From an uncultured Streptococcus sp. (GTDB lineage: Bacteria > Bacillota > Bacilli > Lactobacillales > Streptococcaceae): DNA of 18,484 nucleotides. Below are positions 1 through 7,304 of the stretch, piece after piece. Under the pieces are notes generated by a model. The model worked only from the letters and a program-made list of their open reading frames with translations, was not told where the DNA came from and did no database searches. The position numbers were made by a program, and so were the translations under genes. The stretch is from assembly GCA_916048115.1 (NCBI GenBank), contig CAJZGQ010000010.1, positions 1 to 18,484 on the forward strand, given 5' to 3'. Numbering within the stretch: position 1 is the first letter of the stretch; each line of letters opens with the position of its first letter.

Positions 1-573
1 TTCTTGAACCTTTGCTACTTCTTTCGGAAGGAATGCCACTAGGACAAAGGCAATGAAAAAGGTCAGCGCATCTAGTAAGAGGGTCGCATGGAGACTGGCA
101 AATTGTAGAACTAGGAAAGAAAACACGGGAGAACTGACACTAACAACTTGTAAGACCAGCTCCAAGTGCGCATTATAGGTTACAATCTCTTCTTTCTCCA
201 CAACTTCTGTAATAATGGCTTTATTGGCAGGTCGAGAAAAACCAAAGGCAATGGCCTGAACAATATTGGCAACAATCAGAGCCGCAATCATCCAACGATC
301 ATTTCTGATAAAAGAAATCGCCAAACACAGGAGACCACACACCAAGTCGGTCGTCATCAAAATCTTGCGACGAGAAAAACGGTCTGAAATCACCCCTCCA
401 AAAGGATTCACGAGGATCCCTGTCACTAACTCAGAAATCTGATAGATTCCTAATACCGTCTTTCCTATAGTCCCCATTGAGGCCAGCCAGACACTATTTC
501 CATAATCATAGAGCATATTTCCAATTTTGGTAATCGCTCCACGACTAATTAATTGGACCGCATGTCGGTTCAT
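1..573 (-). CDS. MFS family exporter, N-terminal part (cut by window edge)
   Basis: The minus-strand frame is open from the ATG at 573 to the window edge, giving 191 codons with no stop. The product begins MNRHAVQLIS and has several hydrophobic segments. A major facilitator motif A sits in the loop after the second membrane segment, around residues 59-70 (GGVISDRFSRRK). A later FSRPANKAIITE stretch is typical of the MFS subfamily that includes macrolide-efflux-like and siderophore-exporter-like proteins. These are twelve-helix proton antiporters of the cytoplasmic membrane; the substrate cannot be read from the sequence. AAAGGAG lies just upstream of the ATG. The gene starts 23 bases after the stop of the Rgg-type regulator, so the two are probably cotranscribed and the regulator may control it. 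The C-terminal half lies outside the window, so I cannot say whether the gene is intact. Confidence 0.85.
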   Translation of the reverse strand, partial: MNRHAVQLISRGAITKIGNMLYDYGNSVWLASMGTIGKTVLGIYQISELVTGILVNPFGGVISDRFSRRKILMTTDLVCGLLCLAISFIRNDRWMIAALIVANIVQAIAFGFSRPANKAIITEVVEKEEIVTYNAHLELVLQVVSVSSPVFSFLVLQFASLHATLLLDALTFFIAFVLVAFLPKEVAKVQE

Positions 574-596
574 AAAATCTCCTTTATCTCTCCTAT

Positions 597-1469
597 TTAG
601 GAACATTCATCTATTACAAATTTATCAAAATGTTCTTGATAGTAAGCTACCTGCTCTGGAAGACCTAGCACATCAAAAATATGCATAGCCTCTTGCATTT
701 GCTGACTCCCTTCTTCTGTTTGCCCCTTCTGATAGAGGGCAAATCCCTTGAGGTAATGAAAGACATTGCGCTCGTAGAGTTTGATGCTCTTGCCGATAAT
801 CTTTTCCACATAGGCCTCAAAATAACTAGCACTTTCAAAAGAATGGTGTTCTAAACAATGCTGGTAACAATTCAGAGCTAGAATCAAGACCAGTTTTCGA
901 TGGCGACCAATTTCCTTGTAGAAATCTTCCCGCTCCATTACTTCTCTACCAAGCCGAGTGACATAATCCACATCATAAAAGCTATAAAGATTGCCAAAGA
1001 GGATCAACTCATACATGGTCCATTCTTCCGTTTGAAAGAGATAATCTGCCACCTTTTCTAGATCACTTTGCTTCATCGTGTAGCTGGCATCTCTCTGGCA
1101 AATCAGCCCTTGTAACAGGATCCAGTTCAATTCAAAATAAAGGGGATTGGTCGAACTCTTAGCTTTTTCAAGTTCCTCCTCTTGAAGCCTTTGAAAACCC
1201 GCAATATCGTTTGCATAATAAAGAGGAACCAACTGAGCAATTAAGGACACATGCTCATGGTGTTGAAAATTTCTGGCCTTATCCATAAAATTTTCAATCG
1301 TCACATGGATATTGTCTAATATCTCAAAGAAGCGCGACGTAGCTAGATCCGACTCCCCCAATTCAAAACGGGATAACTGGGAGGTCGAGCAAGCTTCTCC
1401 TGCAGCTTCTTTCAATGAATAATTTTTACTGATTCGAAATTCACGAAAAACTTTGCCTAAATCTTCCAT
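597..1469 (-). CDS. Rgg/GadR/MutR-family transcriptional regulator
   Basis: This 290-residue protein opens with the Rgg-type helix-turn-helix: LGKVFREFRISKNYSLKEAA at residues 4-23, then SQLSRFELGESDL near 30-42. An all-helical region of repeat-like segments follows to the end. That layout and length match Rgg/GadR/MutR regulators of the RRNPP group, cytoplasmic DNA-binding proteins whose C-terminal repeat domain usually binds a short imported peptide. No obvious pheromone gene is visible beside it, so peptide control is inferred from the family. The start lies 4 bases after the DUF6483 stop; the nearest Shine-Dalgarno-like AAAGGA is rather far upstream, so translational coupling is likely. 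The MFS exporter follows 23 bases downstream. The first 69 bases of this locus recur at 1972-2040. Which Rgg clade it belongs to is not determined. Confidence 0.88.
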   Translation of the reverse strand: MEDLGKVFREFRISKNYSLKEAAGEACSTSQLSRFELGESDLATSRFFEILDNIHVTIENFMDKARNFQHHEHVSLIAQLVPLYYANDIAGFQRLQEEELEKAKSSTNPLYFELNWILLQGLICQRDASYTMKQSDLEKVADYLFQTEEWTMYELILFGNLYSFYDVDYVTRLGREVMEREDFYKEIGRHRKLVLILALNCYQHCLEHHSFESASYFEAYVEKIIGKSIKLYERNVFHYLKGFALYQKGQTEEGSQQMQEAMHIFDVLGLPEQVAYYQEHFDKFVIDECS

Positions 1470-1471
1470 TT
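1403..1471 (-). repeat. Direct repeat copy A (5' end of intact rgg)
   Basis: These 69 bases cover the first 22 codons of the intact rgg gene and the two bases before its ATG. They match 1972-2040 at 66 of 69 positions, in the same orientation, offset by 569 bases. Copy A continues into a full gene; copy B stops after about 22 codons at the junction. Confidence 0.95.
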
Positions 1472-1473
1472 GA

Positions 1474-1827
1474 TTACCACTTAAATTCCTTTAAGTACCT
1501 TTCTAACTCTTGCAAGTATCCTTCGTAGAATCCGTGATCTTCTTTAACGGAAACATCTAATTGTCTTAAGTAAGAAATCAGCCAATCAACCAATAGATCA
1601 TACTGATGAAGAGGTAGGCGTTTCATCTGCTCTTCAACAAAAGAAATGGCCTCTGTAAAGCGCTGCTCTTCTAAAACTTGCTGAAGATAGTGATTCCCGT
1701 TGATGAGTTTTCCTTCCTCATCCTCATACTGCCCCAAATCTAAATTCTGAATCTGCAGGCGCAAAGTTGTACCAATTATATCGGCTACACCTTTAATCTG
1801 CTTCATAAACCAATCATTTTCAGTCAT
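1474..1827 (-). CDS. Small DUF6483-like protein of unknown function
   Basis: The product is about 117 residues, hydrophilic and helical, with no signal peptide or membrane segment. It begins MTENDWFMKQIKG and ends with repeated Leu/Tyr/Glu-rich helices (YLQELERYLKEF). The N-terminal NDW-hydrophobic-RQIK-like opening resembles DUF6483, a family of about 120 residues without assigned function; the match is from memory. I chose the ATG at 1827 over a TTG seven codons upstream because AAGGAG lies about 9 bases before this ATG and would fall inside the longer form. Upstream it is preceded by the tail of a diverged ABC-F gene, not by the intact one; downstream rgg begins 4 bases after its stop. It appears to belong to an imported segment and is probably cotranscribed with rgg and the MFS gene. 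Confidence 0.7.
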   Translation of the reverse strand: MTENDWFMKQIKGVADIIGTTLRLQIQNLDLGQYEDEEGKLINGNHYLQQVLEEQRFTEAISFVEEQMKRLPLHQYDLLVDWLISYLRQLDVSVKEDHGFYEGYLQELERYLKEFKW

Positions 1828-1857
1828 CACAATGTTCTCCTTAGGCAAATTAGAAAA

Positions 1858-1968
1858 CTACACTTTCTCCGCTAATTCTTCCCATTCTATCATGGCTTCT
1901 TCTTGGGCGGCGGTCAGCTGGTCGATTTGCTGCAGGCTCTCCATGAGTTCGCCGGTTTCATTGGTGGC
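1858..1968 (-). pseudogene. C-terminal remnant of a second, diverged ABC-F gene
   Basis: These 36 codons plus a TAG stop encode ATNETGELMESLQQIDQLTA followed by a further 16 residues ending LAEKV. This aligns without gaps to the C-terminal coiled-coil end of the intact ABC-F protein encoded at 2039-3946, with about 16 of 36 residues identical (shared TN, DQLT, QE, EW, EL). It has no start codon; a TAG lies directly upstream in frame, at the fusion to the rgg duplicate. It is therefore a dead gene tail from a different ABC-F allele or species, carried in next to DUF6483. Confidence 0.85.
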
Positions 1969-1971
1969 CTA

Positions 1972-2038
1972 CAGCTTCTTTTAACGAATAATTTTTACTG
2001 ATTCGAAATTCCCGAAAAACTTTGCCTAAATCTTCCAT
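1972..2038 (-). pseudogene. Truncated duplicate of rgg (first ~22 codons)
   Basis: The fragment starts with ATG immediately after the TAA of the intact ABC-F gene (TAAATG, zero spacing) and encodes MEDLGKVFREFRISKNYSLK then EA, identical in protein to the start of the rgg at 597-1469. It then runs into foreign sequence and would stop at a TGA around 1958 after 26 residues. It lacks nearly the whole helix-turn-helix and all of the peptide-binding domain, so it cannot act as a regulator. It marks where rgg once followed the ABC-F gene directly. Confidence 0.9.
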
Positions 2039-2040
2039 TT
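1972..2040 (-). repeat. Direct repeat copy B (5' end of truncated rgg)
   Basis: This 69-base partner of the repeat at 1403-1471 has three mismatches, in the same orientation. Recombination between the copies would delete 569 bases, including DUF6483 and the ABC-F remnant, and place a full rgg directly after the ABC-F stop. Confidence 0.95.
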
Positions 2041-3946
2041 ATTCCACCTGCTCTGACAGTTCTGCCCATTCTTCCATAACTGCTTCCTGCTGGACAGTCA
2101 GTTGGTCCAGGTCACTCTGGAGTTGAACTAAGTCGGCTGCATCGTTGGTGCTATGCATGGTTTCGGTGATGTCTTGGATTTTTTGATCTAGCTCTTCCAT
2201 CTCTGCTTCCAATTGCTCAATGCGACGGGTGATTTTACGGAGTTCCTTTTGATTTTGTTTTTGCAAGTGATAGTCATTGCTAGTGACTTCTTCCGATGAA
2301 GAAACAGGCACAGTTTCTGCTTGCGCTGCAGCAAGGGCCTCTAACTCCGCTTTTTTCTCCAGATAATAATCATAGTCCCCTAGGTAAAGAGTGGAGCCCT
2401 CTTCTGAGAGTTCCAAGACCTGTGTAGCCACACGATTGATAAAGTAGCGGTCGTGGCTGACAAAGAGCAGGGTCCCATCAAAATCAATCAAGGCATTTTC
2501 CAGTACTTCCTTGCTATCGATGTCCAAGTGGTTGGTCGGCTCATCGAGAATCAAGAAGTTATTATTCTCCATAGAAAGCTTGGCCAAGAGTAGACGCGCC
2601 CGCTCTCCTCCCGACAGCATGCCAACGGTTTTCTTGACATCGTCCCCTGAGAAAAGGAAGGCTCCTAGGCGATTGCGAATTTCTACTTCTGGTGTCAGCT
2701 TAAAGTCATTCCAGAGCTCATCCAAGACACTGTTGTGAGGGGTTAGTTTACTTTGGGTCTGGTCATAGTAGCCCACCTCGACATTGGCCCCAAAACGGGC
2801 TTCCCCCTTGATGAAAGGAATCTGCCCGACAATAGACTTGATAAGAGTAGATTTCCCGATCCCATTTGGTCCCACAATAGCGACCGCATTCATCTTACGG
2901 ATATCCAGATTGATCGGCTCGGACAGGATTTGATCATCATAGCCAACGGCCGCCTCTTCTACTGTCAAAACGACATTACCAGAGGCCTTATCAGAATGGA
3001 AGGTCATATGGGCAGACTTGGTCCCAGCTTCGGGCTTGTCTAGGCGCTCCATTTTTTCCAACTGCTTGCGACGAGACTGGGCCCGTTTGGTAGTCGACGC
3101 CCTCACCAAATTACGGTTGACAAAGTCTTCAAGCGCTGCAATTTCTTTTTGTTGCTTCTCGTAGTTCTTGGCTTCGGTCAGAAGCTTTTGCTCTTTTTGC
3201 TCGACAAAGCTGGAGTAATTGCCGACATAGCGATCTAAAGAATGCTTGGTCAAATCCAAAGTAATGGTTGCGACCTTGTCTAAGAAATACCGATCGTGGC
3301 TGACAATGAGAAGGGCCCCGCTATAATTGACCAAGTAATTTTCCAACCAGGCAATGGTCTCAATATCCAAGTGGTTGGTCGGCTCGTCCAGTACCAAGAG
3401 ATTTGGCTTCTCCAAGAGCATCTTGGCTAGGGCTAGACGGGTGTTTTGCCCTCCAGACAGCTCTTCAATCTTCATCTGCCACATGGACTCATCGAACTTG
3501 AAGCCGTTTAAAATCGCGCGAATATCTGCCTCATAGGTGAAACCACCAGCTTGACGGAATTCTTCCGATAAACGGTCATAATCCAGCATGAGTTTGTCCA
3601 AGTCAGCCCCAGTTTTTTCCCCCATCTCCAGCTCCATCTGCCGCAAACTTTTCTCCGTCTTACGAAGATCGTCAAAGACATGAAGCATCTCATCGTAGAT
3701 GGTATTGGACGACTCAAAGCGACTATCCTGGGCTAGATAGGAAAGAGAAAGGTCGCGCTTTTTATTGATTTCCCCAGAAGTCGGCTCTTCTTCTCCCACC
3801 AAGATTTTTAAGAGCGTGGACTTACCGGCTCCGTTCTTTCCAACCAGGGCAATCCGGTCCCGTTCATCCACTTGCAGGCTGATATTATCAAAAAGAACCT
3901 CCCCTGCAAAAGAGCGTTCAATTTTGTTGGCTTGTAAAATAATCAT
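2039..3946 (-). CDS. ABC-F family ATPase (ribosome-associated type)
   Basis: This 635-residue protein has two ATP-binding cassettes and no membrane segments. Domain 1 has Walker A GKNGAGKST at 36-44, signature LSGGQNTR at 163-170 and Walker B LLVLDEPTNHLD at 183-194. Domain 2 has Walker A GPNGIGKST near 359-367, signature LSGGERAR near 445 and Walker B LILDEPTNHLD near 465-475. The charged helical linker between them (around 250-300, with KRAQSRRKQLEK) corresponds to the P-site tRNA interaction motif of ABC-F proteins. The last ~90 residues form a coiled coil, as in Bacillus YdiF-like members. ABC-F proteins act on the ribosome in translation or antibiotic protection; which role applies here cannot be read. 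The start is set by the conserved N terminus and AGGA upstream. Its stop abuts the truncated rgg duplicate. Confidence 0.95.
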   Translation of the reverse strand: MIILQANKIERSFAGEVLFDNISLQVDERDRIALVGKNGAGKSTLLKILVGEEEPTSGEINKKRDLSLSYLAQDSRFESSNTIYDEMLHVFDDLRKTEKSLRQMELEMGEKTGADLDKLMLDYDRLSEEFRQAGGFTYEADIRAILNGFKFDESMWQMKIEELSGGQNTRLALAKMLLEKPNLLVLDEPTNHLDIETIAWLENYLVNYSGALLIVSHDRYFLDKVATITLDLTKHSLDRYVGNYSSFVEQKEQKLLTEAKNYEKQQKEIAALEDFVNRNLVRASTTKRAQSRRKQLEKMERLDKPEAGTKSAHMTFHSDKASGNVVLTVEEAAVGYDDQILSEPINLDIRKMNAVAIVGPNGIGKSTLIKSIVGQIPFIKGEARFGANVEVGYYDQTQSKLTPHNSVLDELWNDFKLTPEVEIRNRLGAFLFSGDDVKKTVGMLSGGERARLLLAKLSMENNNFLILDEPTNHLDIDSKEVLENALIDFDGTLLFVSHDRYFINRVATQVLELSEEGSTLYLGDYDYYLEKKAELEALAAAQAETVPVSSSEEVTSNDYHLQKQNQKELRKITRRIEQLEAEMEELDQKIQDITETMHSTNDAADLVQLQSDLDQLTVQQEAVMEEWAELSEQVE

Positions 3947-3952
3947 GTTCCT

Positions 3953-3981
3953 ATTTTACTATCTTTTTACGGATTAAACAA
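3953..3981 (-). promoter_or_regulatory. Candidate promoter of the ABC-F gene
   Basis: TTGTTT (3976-3981) and TAAAAT (3953-3958) are separated by exactly 17 bases, just downstream of the matrixin terminator. The -10 box ends only 6 bases before the ATG, so a transcript from it would have almost no leader and would lose the AGGA. The -35 match is weak and the true promoter may differ. Confidence 0.35.
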
Positions 3982-3997
3982 GGGAAGACGAAGCATC

Positions 3998-4033
3998 AAA
4001 AAAATCCCGAGCCCCTTGAGGCCCAGAACTTTT
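3998..4033 (-). terminator. Intrinsic terminator after the matrixin gene
   Basis: Read on the minus strand, TTCTGGGCCT, a CAAG loop and GGGCTCGGGA form a GC-rich stem with a few G-U pairs, extended by an A-tract/U-tract pairing and ending in TTTTTTT. It lies 18 bases beyond the matrixin stop and separates that gene from the ABC-F gene. Confidence 0.75.
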
Positions 4034-4050
4034 AGCAAGTATTTTTAAAC

Positions 4051-4773
4051 TCATTCTTCCTTGTATAATTGTCGGACTGCTTCTACATCTGAATCCTGGA
4101 TACTGTAGAAAGAGCCAGCTGGTTGCATGACCGATTCTCCATCTGTGTGGTCCAACCCAATCGCATGGCCTAGTTCATGCTCAGCTGTATTGACAATCCG
4201 ATCATAACTATAGTTATAGATATAATTTAACAGATAATGGCGATTGAGGCGAACTGTGATGTGGGTGAACCGATTGGTTAAGAGGTTAGTTTGAGAGGCA
4301 GTCTCTCCTGCTGCAGAAACGGATGCGTTGTCCATCTCGGTCAAGACCACATTGGCTTCTTTTTCATTTGTGACCAGCTTGAAGGTAAAGGCGCCTGTTT
4401 GGTTCCAAGCCTCAATAGCATCCCGATAGGCTTTTATAAAAGTTTGACTGATATTGGGATCTAGATAAACCGTGGCCTCTGCTTTTTCCCAGCGAGCACC
4501 ACTATGCTCATGATTGTCCGTCTGCGTCGTCTGTGAGCTAGGTGCCATCCCAAAGCGCGATACAAAGCCCTGATCACCAAATAAATTTCCAACTTGATAG
4601 ACAACCTTTTGGGCAGCTCGCCCAACCCCATCCATACCAGAACTAGGAGAATCTGTGAAATAGATGATCCCCACAAGGATGAGAAAACTGATCGCAATGG
4701 TCCAGAAAAATCCCCAAAAGAGACTCCAAGCCATGCGAAGGATTCCTCTGAAAAACCGAAAAATAGTTCTCAT
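4051..4773 (-). CDS. Membrane-anchored matrixin-like zinc metalloprotease
   Basis: This 240-residue protein has one hydrophobic N-terminal segment (about residues 13-38), preceded by arginines, so it is probably anchored with the rest outside the cell. The zinc site HELGHAIGLDH at 199-209 matches HExxHxxGxxH, and SVMQ at 215-217 supplies the Met-turn methionine expected of metzincins. This is the matrixin (M10-like) pattern, though the protein is short and has no obvious cysteine-switch prodomain. The substrate is unknown. AAAGGAG precedes the ATG. It sits 81 bases after endA with its own extended -10 promoter and is followed by a terminator, so it can be expressed alone. Both neighbours in this block are surface-anchored hydrolases. 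The zinc-protease call is firm; the physiological role is not known. Confidence 0.9.
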   Translation of the reverse strand: MRTIFRFFRGILRMAWSLFWGFFWTIAISFLILVGIIYFTDSPSSGMDGVGRAAQKVVYQVGNLFGDQGFVSRFGMAPSSQTTQTDNHEHSGARWEKAEATVYLDPNISQTFIKAYRDAIEAWNQTGAFTFKLVTNEKEANVVLTEMDNASVSAAGETASQTNLLTNRFTHITVRLNRHYLLNYIYNYSYDRIVNTAEHELGHAIGLDHTDGESVMQPAGSFYSIQDSDVEAVRQLYKEE

Positions 4774-4804
4774 ACATTCTCCTTTCTCTTAAAGAAGGTA
4801 TGCA

Positions 4805-4813
4805 ATTGTAACA
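4805..4813 (-). promoter_or_regulatory. Extended -10 promoter upstream of the matrixin gene
   Basis: TGTTACAAT is a TGn-extended -10 with a 5/6 match to TATAAT. It lies 31 bases before the matrixin ATG, leaving room for a leader carrying AAAGGAG. No good -35 is visible, which is tolerated for extended -10 promoters. Confidence 0.5.
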
Positions 4814-4854
4814 CTCCATGCTTAAAAATAACTTAAATAAACCTGCTTTTTTGC

Positions 4855-5694
4855 TTATTGATGGATGGTTACTTTTCCTGTCTGGTAATCCAGGCTCATT
4901 CCACTTTGAACATTGGGAACAAAGACATTGAACTCAAGAGTCCCGTCACTCGATTTGGCTTCGATGTGAGAACCTAAAGGAATCAGATCTTCCGGCTGAT
5001 TGTAGATCAAAGTGACCCGATAGCGGACCCGCTTGTTCTTATCTAAGGCTTTTCGAACCAGGGTCTCATAGTAGTTTTGACCAGTGGAATGAGGATCATT
5101 GGCTTGATTGGACCAAGCCGTTTGCACGGCGATATTTTTGGGATTGCTAGTAGAAGCGTCAAAGCCTTTGAGATTGCCGATCAAGGCGTAACCCAATAGA
5201 TGACCCCGATCCACAGCATGGTCGTACTCGCCTGACAGATTATGAACCTGATGCCAACCAGCAGGTTTCCAATCGGTTAGGCCACTTCCTGTTGCATCGC
5301 GATCTCTGTACTGACGAGTCGCCTTAGTCATGATGGCATTGGCAACTGTCGGTACGGTCTTTCCATTGACTTCTTTTGTCTTGTTATCCGCATAGGGTTG
5401 ACTAGCCACACTGGCATCCAAATCTGTTCGATTGCCCTTAACGACAAAGGCTCCAGCTCCGTTCCATTCTATGTCATTTCCCAATTGTGAACGAGCAGAT
5501 TTCGTTAGTACAGAGCTAGCTAACTCTTTACTGGGTGTTTCCTCTTGGCTACTGGTCACCACGGAAACAACCTGATCCGTCGCATCTTTTATCGTCGGTT
5601 GATTAAAATAATAGCCCCCGATTGCTAGGGCTGTTGCCACCACAAAACCTGCTAAGGTTTGTTTGGTTCGTTTGCTTACTGTTTGTTTTGTCAT
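4855..5694 (-). CDS. endA: Membrane DNA-entry nuclease EndA
   Basis: The 279-residue product belongs to the DNA/RNA non-specific endonuclease (beta-beta-alpha metal) family and closely resembles pneumococcal EndA. In competence that enzyme degrades one strand of incoming DNA at the membrane, and it can also cut extracellular DNA. A hydrophobic segment at about residues 14-30 after a Lys/Arg-rich start anchors it. The catalytic DRGH motif is at 162-165, with His165 the expected general base. SNPKN ending at Asn187 and the following TAWSN (Asn196) match the metal-binding helix. I use the ATG at 5694 because GGAGAGAGG precedes it; a TTG four codons earlier would place the ribosome site inside the gene. 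It starts 10 bases after the T-tract of a hairpin terminator that separates it from epuA. Confidence 0.95.
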   Translation of the reverse strand: MTKQTVSKRTKQTLAGFVVATALAIGGYYFNQPTIKDATDQVVSVVTSSQEETPSKELASSVLTKSARSQLGNDIEWNGAGAFVVKGNRTDLDASVASQPYADNKTKEVNGKTVPTVANAIMTKATRQYRDRDATGSGLTDWKPAGWHQVHNLSGEYDHAVDRGHLLGYALIGNLKGFDASTSNPKNIAVQTAWSNQANDPHSTGQNYYETLVRKALDKNKRVRYRVTLIYNQPEDLIPLGSHIEAKSSDGTLEFNVFVPNVQSGMSLDYQTGKVTIHQ

Positions 5695-5704
5695 GCCTCT
5701 CTCC

Positions 5705-5755
5705 AAAAAAGAGCAGCGCTAGATGGGTCACTGACTCGATTCGCTGCTCTCCTTT
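5705..5755 (-). terminator. Hairpin terminator between epuA and endA
   Basis: On the minus strand GAGCAGCG (5742-5749) and CGCTGCTC (5711-5718) form a perfect 8-bp stem, extendable by A-U and G-U pairs, with a 23-base loop and a TTTTTT run. It ends the murA-epuA message. The T-run touches the endA ribosome binding site, so endA expression needs readthrough or an unseen start site. A T-rich run on the other side could make it bidirectional. Confidence 0.85.
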
Positions 5756-5776
5756 TTACTCAATGTTATTTAAATC

Positions 5777-5965
5777 TTATTTGCCGGTTAGCTTTCCAAT
5801 GATTTCTGACCAAGTATCCGGAGAGAGAATGGACCATGGATTTTTTCCATCGCCAATCACTCCATAGCCAATGACCAAACCAATTGCAAAAATGATGATG
5901 CCAATCACAGCCAACAGGAGGACAATTCCTAGCTGTTTTCCAACATAGCGAAGATTAGTTTTCAT
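5777..5965 (-). CDS. epuA: EpuA-like small membrane protein
   Basis: This 62-residue protein has one strong membrane segment (about residues 12-36, [20 protein letters not shown]) and a short Trp-containing tail ([15 protein letters not shown]). Size, sequence and position between murA and endA match EpuA of pneumococcus. Databases often label this family 'DNA-directed RNA polymerase subunit beta', a name that does not fit a tiny membrane protein. Its real function is unknown. Its ATG lies inside the last codons of murA (11-base overlap), so the two are translationally coupled and their products may work in the same envelope process. A terminator follows 22 bases after its stop. Confidence 0.85.
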   Translation of the reverse strand: MKTNLRYVGKQLGIVLLLAVIGIIIFAIGLVIGYGVIGDGKNPWSILSPDTWSEIIGKLTGK

Positions 5966-7238
5966 CGTCTTCTTCCTCTACACGTTTCACGTCTGCACCA
6001 AGTGCCACCAATTTCTCATGGAATTGATAATAACCACGGTCTAAGTGACTTAATTTGCTGACCTTTGTTTCTCCTTCTGCCACTAAGCCCATCAAGACAA
6101 GCGTTGCACTCGCGCGCAAATCGGTCGACATGACCTCTGCACCTTGGAAGCTTTCACCTCCTACGATACGAGCTGTATCCCGCATAATATCTGAGTGAAC
6201 GCCCATTCGACGCATTTCTTCCAAATGTTGGAAACGATTCTCAAAGACGGTTTCAATCATGGTGGACTCACCCTTAGCCATGGCCATCAAGGCTGTAAAT
6301 TGAGCCTGCATATCAGTTGGGAATCCTGGGTACGGAAGAGTTTTAACAGTCACTGGACGGAGCTTACTGATATCCGATTGAATCCGAATTCCATTTTCTT
6401 CTTCGGTTACCTTCACGCCCATCTCCTGCATCTTAGACAGCAGCGGACGATTGTGTTCCCAAATGGCATCTTCGATCAAGACATCTCCACCGGTCATGGC
6501 TGCCCCAATCATAAAGGTTCCAGCTTCGATGCGGTCTTGTACAACATTGTGGTCTGCCCCATGCAAGCTCTCCACACCGACGATGGTTAAGGTCTCAGTT
6601 CCTGCCCCCTTGACATTAGCTCCCATTTTGTTGAGTAAAAGAGCTAGGTCAACAATCTCAGGTTCCCGCGCAGCATTTTCAATCACGGTGACTCCATCAG
6701 CCAAGGTTGCAGCCATCATAATATTTTGTGTTGCCCCTACTGATGGGAAGTCCATATAGATATGTGCTCCCTTGAGACGATCTGCTTTCGCTTCAATATA
6801 GCCGGCCGTTTGTGTAATTTCAGCCCCCATGGCTTCCAGACCTTTGAGATGGAGGTCTATTGGACGACTACCGATCGTACAGCCTCCAGGCATGGAAACC
6901 TTGGCATGGCCATTGCGTGCCAAGACAGGACCCAAGACAACGATAGAGGCCCGCATCTTGCTCACATACTTATAAGGCGCTTCCTCTGATAATTTATCTT
7001 GCGCATCTACGACAACCGTATTTTCTTCTTCATTGAAGGTCACTTGTGCATTCAAGCCACGAACGACATTGTTCATTGTGAAGACATCTGATAAAACAGG
7101 GACGTTTTTTAAGGTCGTCACGCCCTCACTTGCAAGGACTGTTGCAGCAAGAAGCGGAAGGACAGCGTTTTTTGCTCCTTCGATTTTGACAGTTCCAACT
7201 AGTCGATTATTTCCACCATTAACGATTATTTTTTCCAT
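5955..7238 (-). CDS. murA: UDP-N-acetylglucosamine 1-carboxyvinyltransferase
   Basis: The enzyme transfers enolpyruvate from PEP to UDP-GlcNAc, the first committed step of peptidoglycan precursor synthesis in the cytosol. At 427 residues it has the usual length. [11 protein letters not shown] carries Lys23 and Asn24, which bind substrate. [14 protein letters not shown] carries Cys120, the residue attacked by fosfomycin, so no built-in Cys-to-Asp resistance is seen. PGFPTDMQ gives the catalytic-region Asp309. Streptococci usually have two MurA paralogues; the epuA-endA neighbourhood suggests the one called MurA1 or MurZ in pneumococcus, but naming differs between authors. It has its own extended -10 promoter, a GGAG site about 11 bases before the ATG, and overlaps epuA by 11 bases. 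Confidence 0.96.
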   Translation of the reverse strand: MEKIIVNGGNNRLVGTVKIEGAKNAVLPLLAATVLASEGVTTLKNVPVLSDVFTMNNVVRGLNAQVTFNEEENTVVVDAQDKLSEEAPYKYVSKMRASIVVLGPVLARNGHAKVSMPGGCTIGSRPIDLHLKGLEAMGAEITQTAGYIEAKADRLKGAHIYMDFPSVGATQNIMMAATLADGVTVIENAAREPEIVDLALLLNKMGANVKGAGTETLTIVGVESLHGADHNVVQDRIEAGTFMIGAAMTGGDVLIEDAIWEHNRPLLSKMQEMGVKVTEEENGIRIQSDISKLRPVTVKTLPYPGFPTDMQAQFTALMAMAKGESTMIETVFENRFQHLEEMRRMGVHSDIMRDTARIVGGESFQGAEVMSTDLRASATLVLMGLVAEGETKVSKLSHLDRGYYQFHEKLVALGADVKRVEEEDDEN

Positions 7239-7276
7239 ACGGGATTGTTCTCCAATTTCTTAAAGTCACGACTTCT

Positions 7277-7285
7277 ATCATACCA
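7277..7285 (-). promoter_or_regulatory. Extended -10 promoter of murA-epuA
   Basis: TGGTATGAT is a TGn-extended -10 box 38 bases before the murA ATG, inside an AT-rich stretch. The surrounding 16 bases, AAATATGGTATGATAG, differ by one base from the promoter element before the DUF1146 gene. No clear -35 is present. Confidence 0.6.
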
Positions 7286-7304
7286 TATTTTTGATAAAAT
7301 GTGG

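Noticed and set aside
1828..1848. Longer DUF6483 start at the TTG at 1848
   Set aside because: The AAGGAG ribosome site would be inside the coding sequence and ideally serves the ATG at 1827.
1892..1984. Plus-strand 30-codon ORF with Trp, Cys and Ser residues, considered as a short hydrophobic pheromone (SHP) for the nearby Rgg
   Set aside because: It has no ribosome binding site, is antisense to the ABC-F remnant and crosses the recombination joint, and its composition is not that of a typical SHP.
3953..3981. Claim that the ABC-F mRNA is leaderless because a TAAAAT box ends 6 bases before its ATG
   Set aside because: An AGGA sequence is present before the ATG and the -35 is weak, so another promoter giving a normal leader is equally likely; kept only as a low-confidence promoter.
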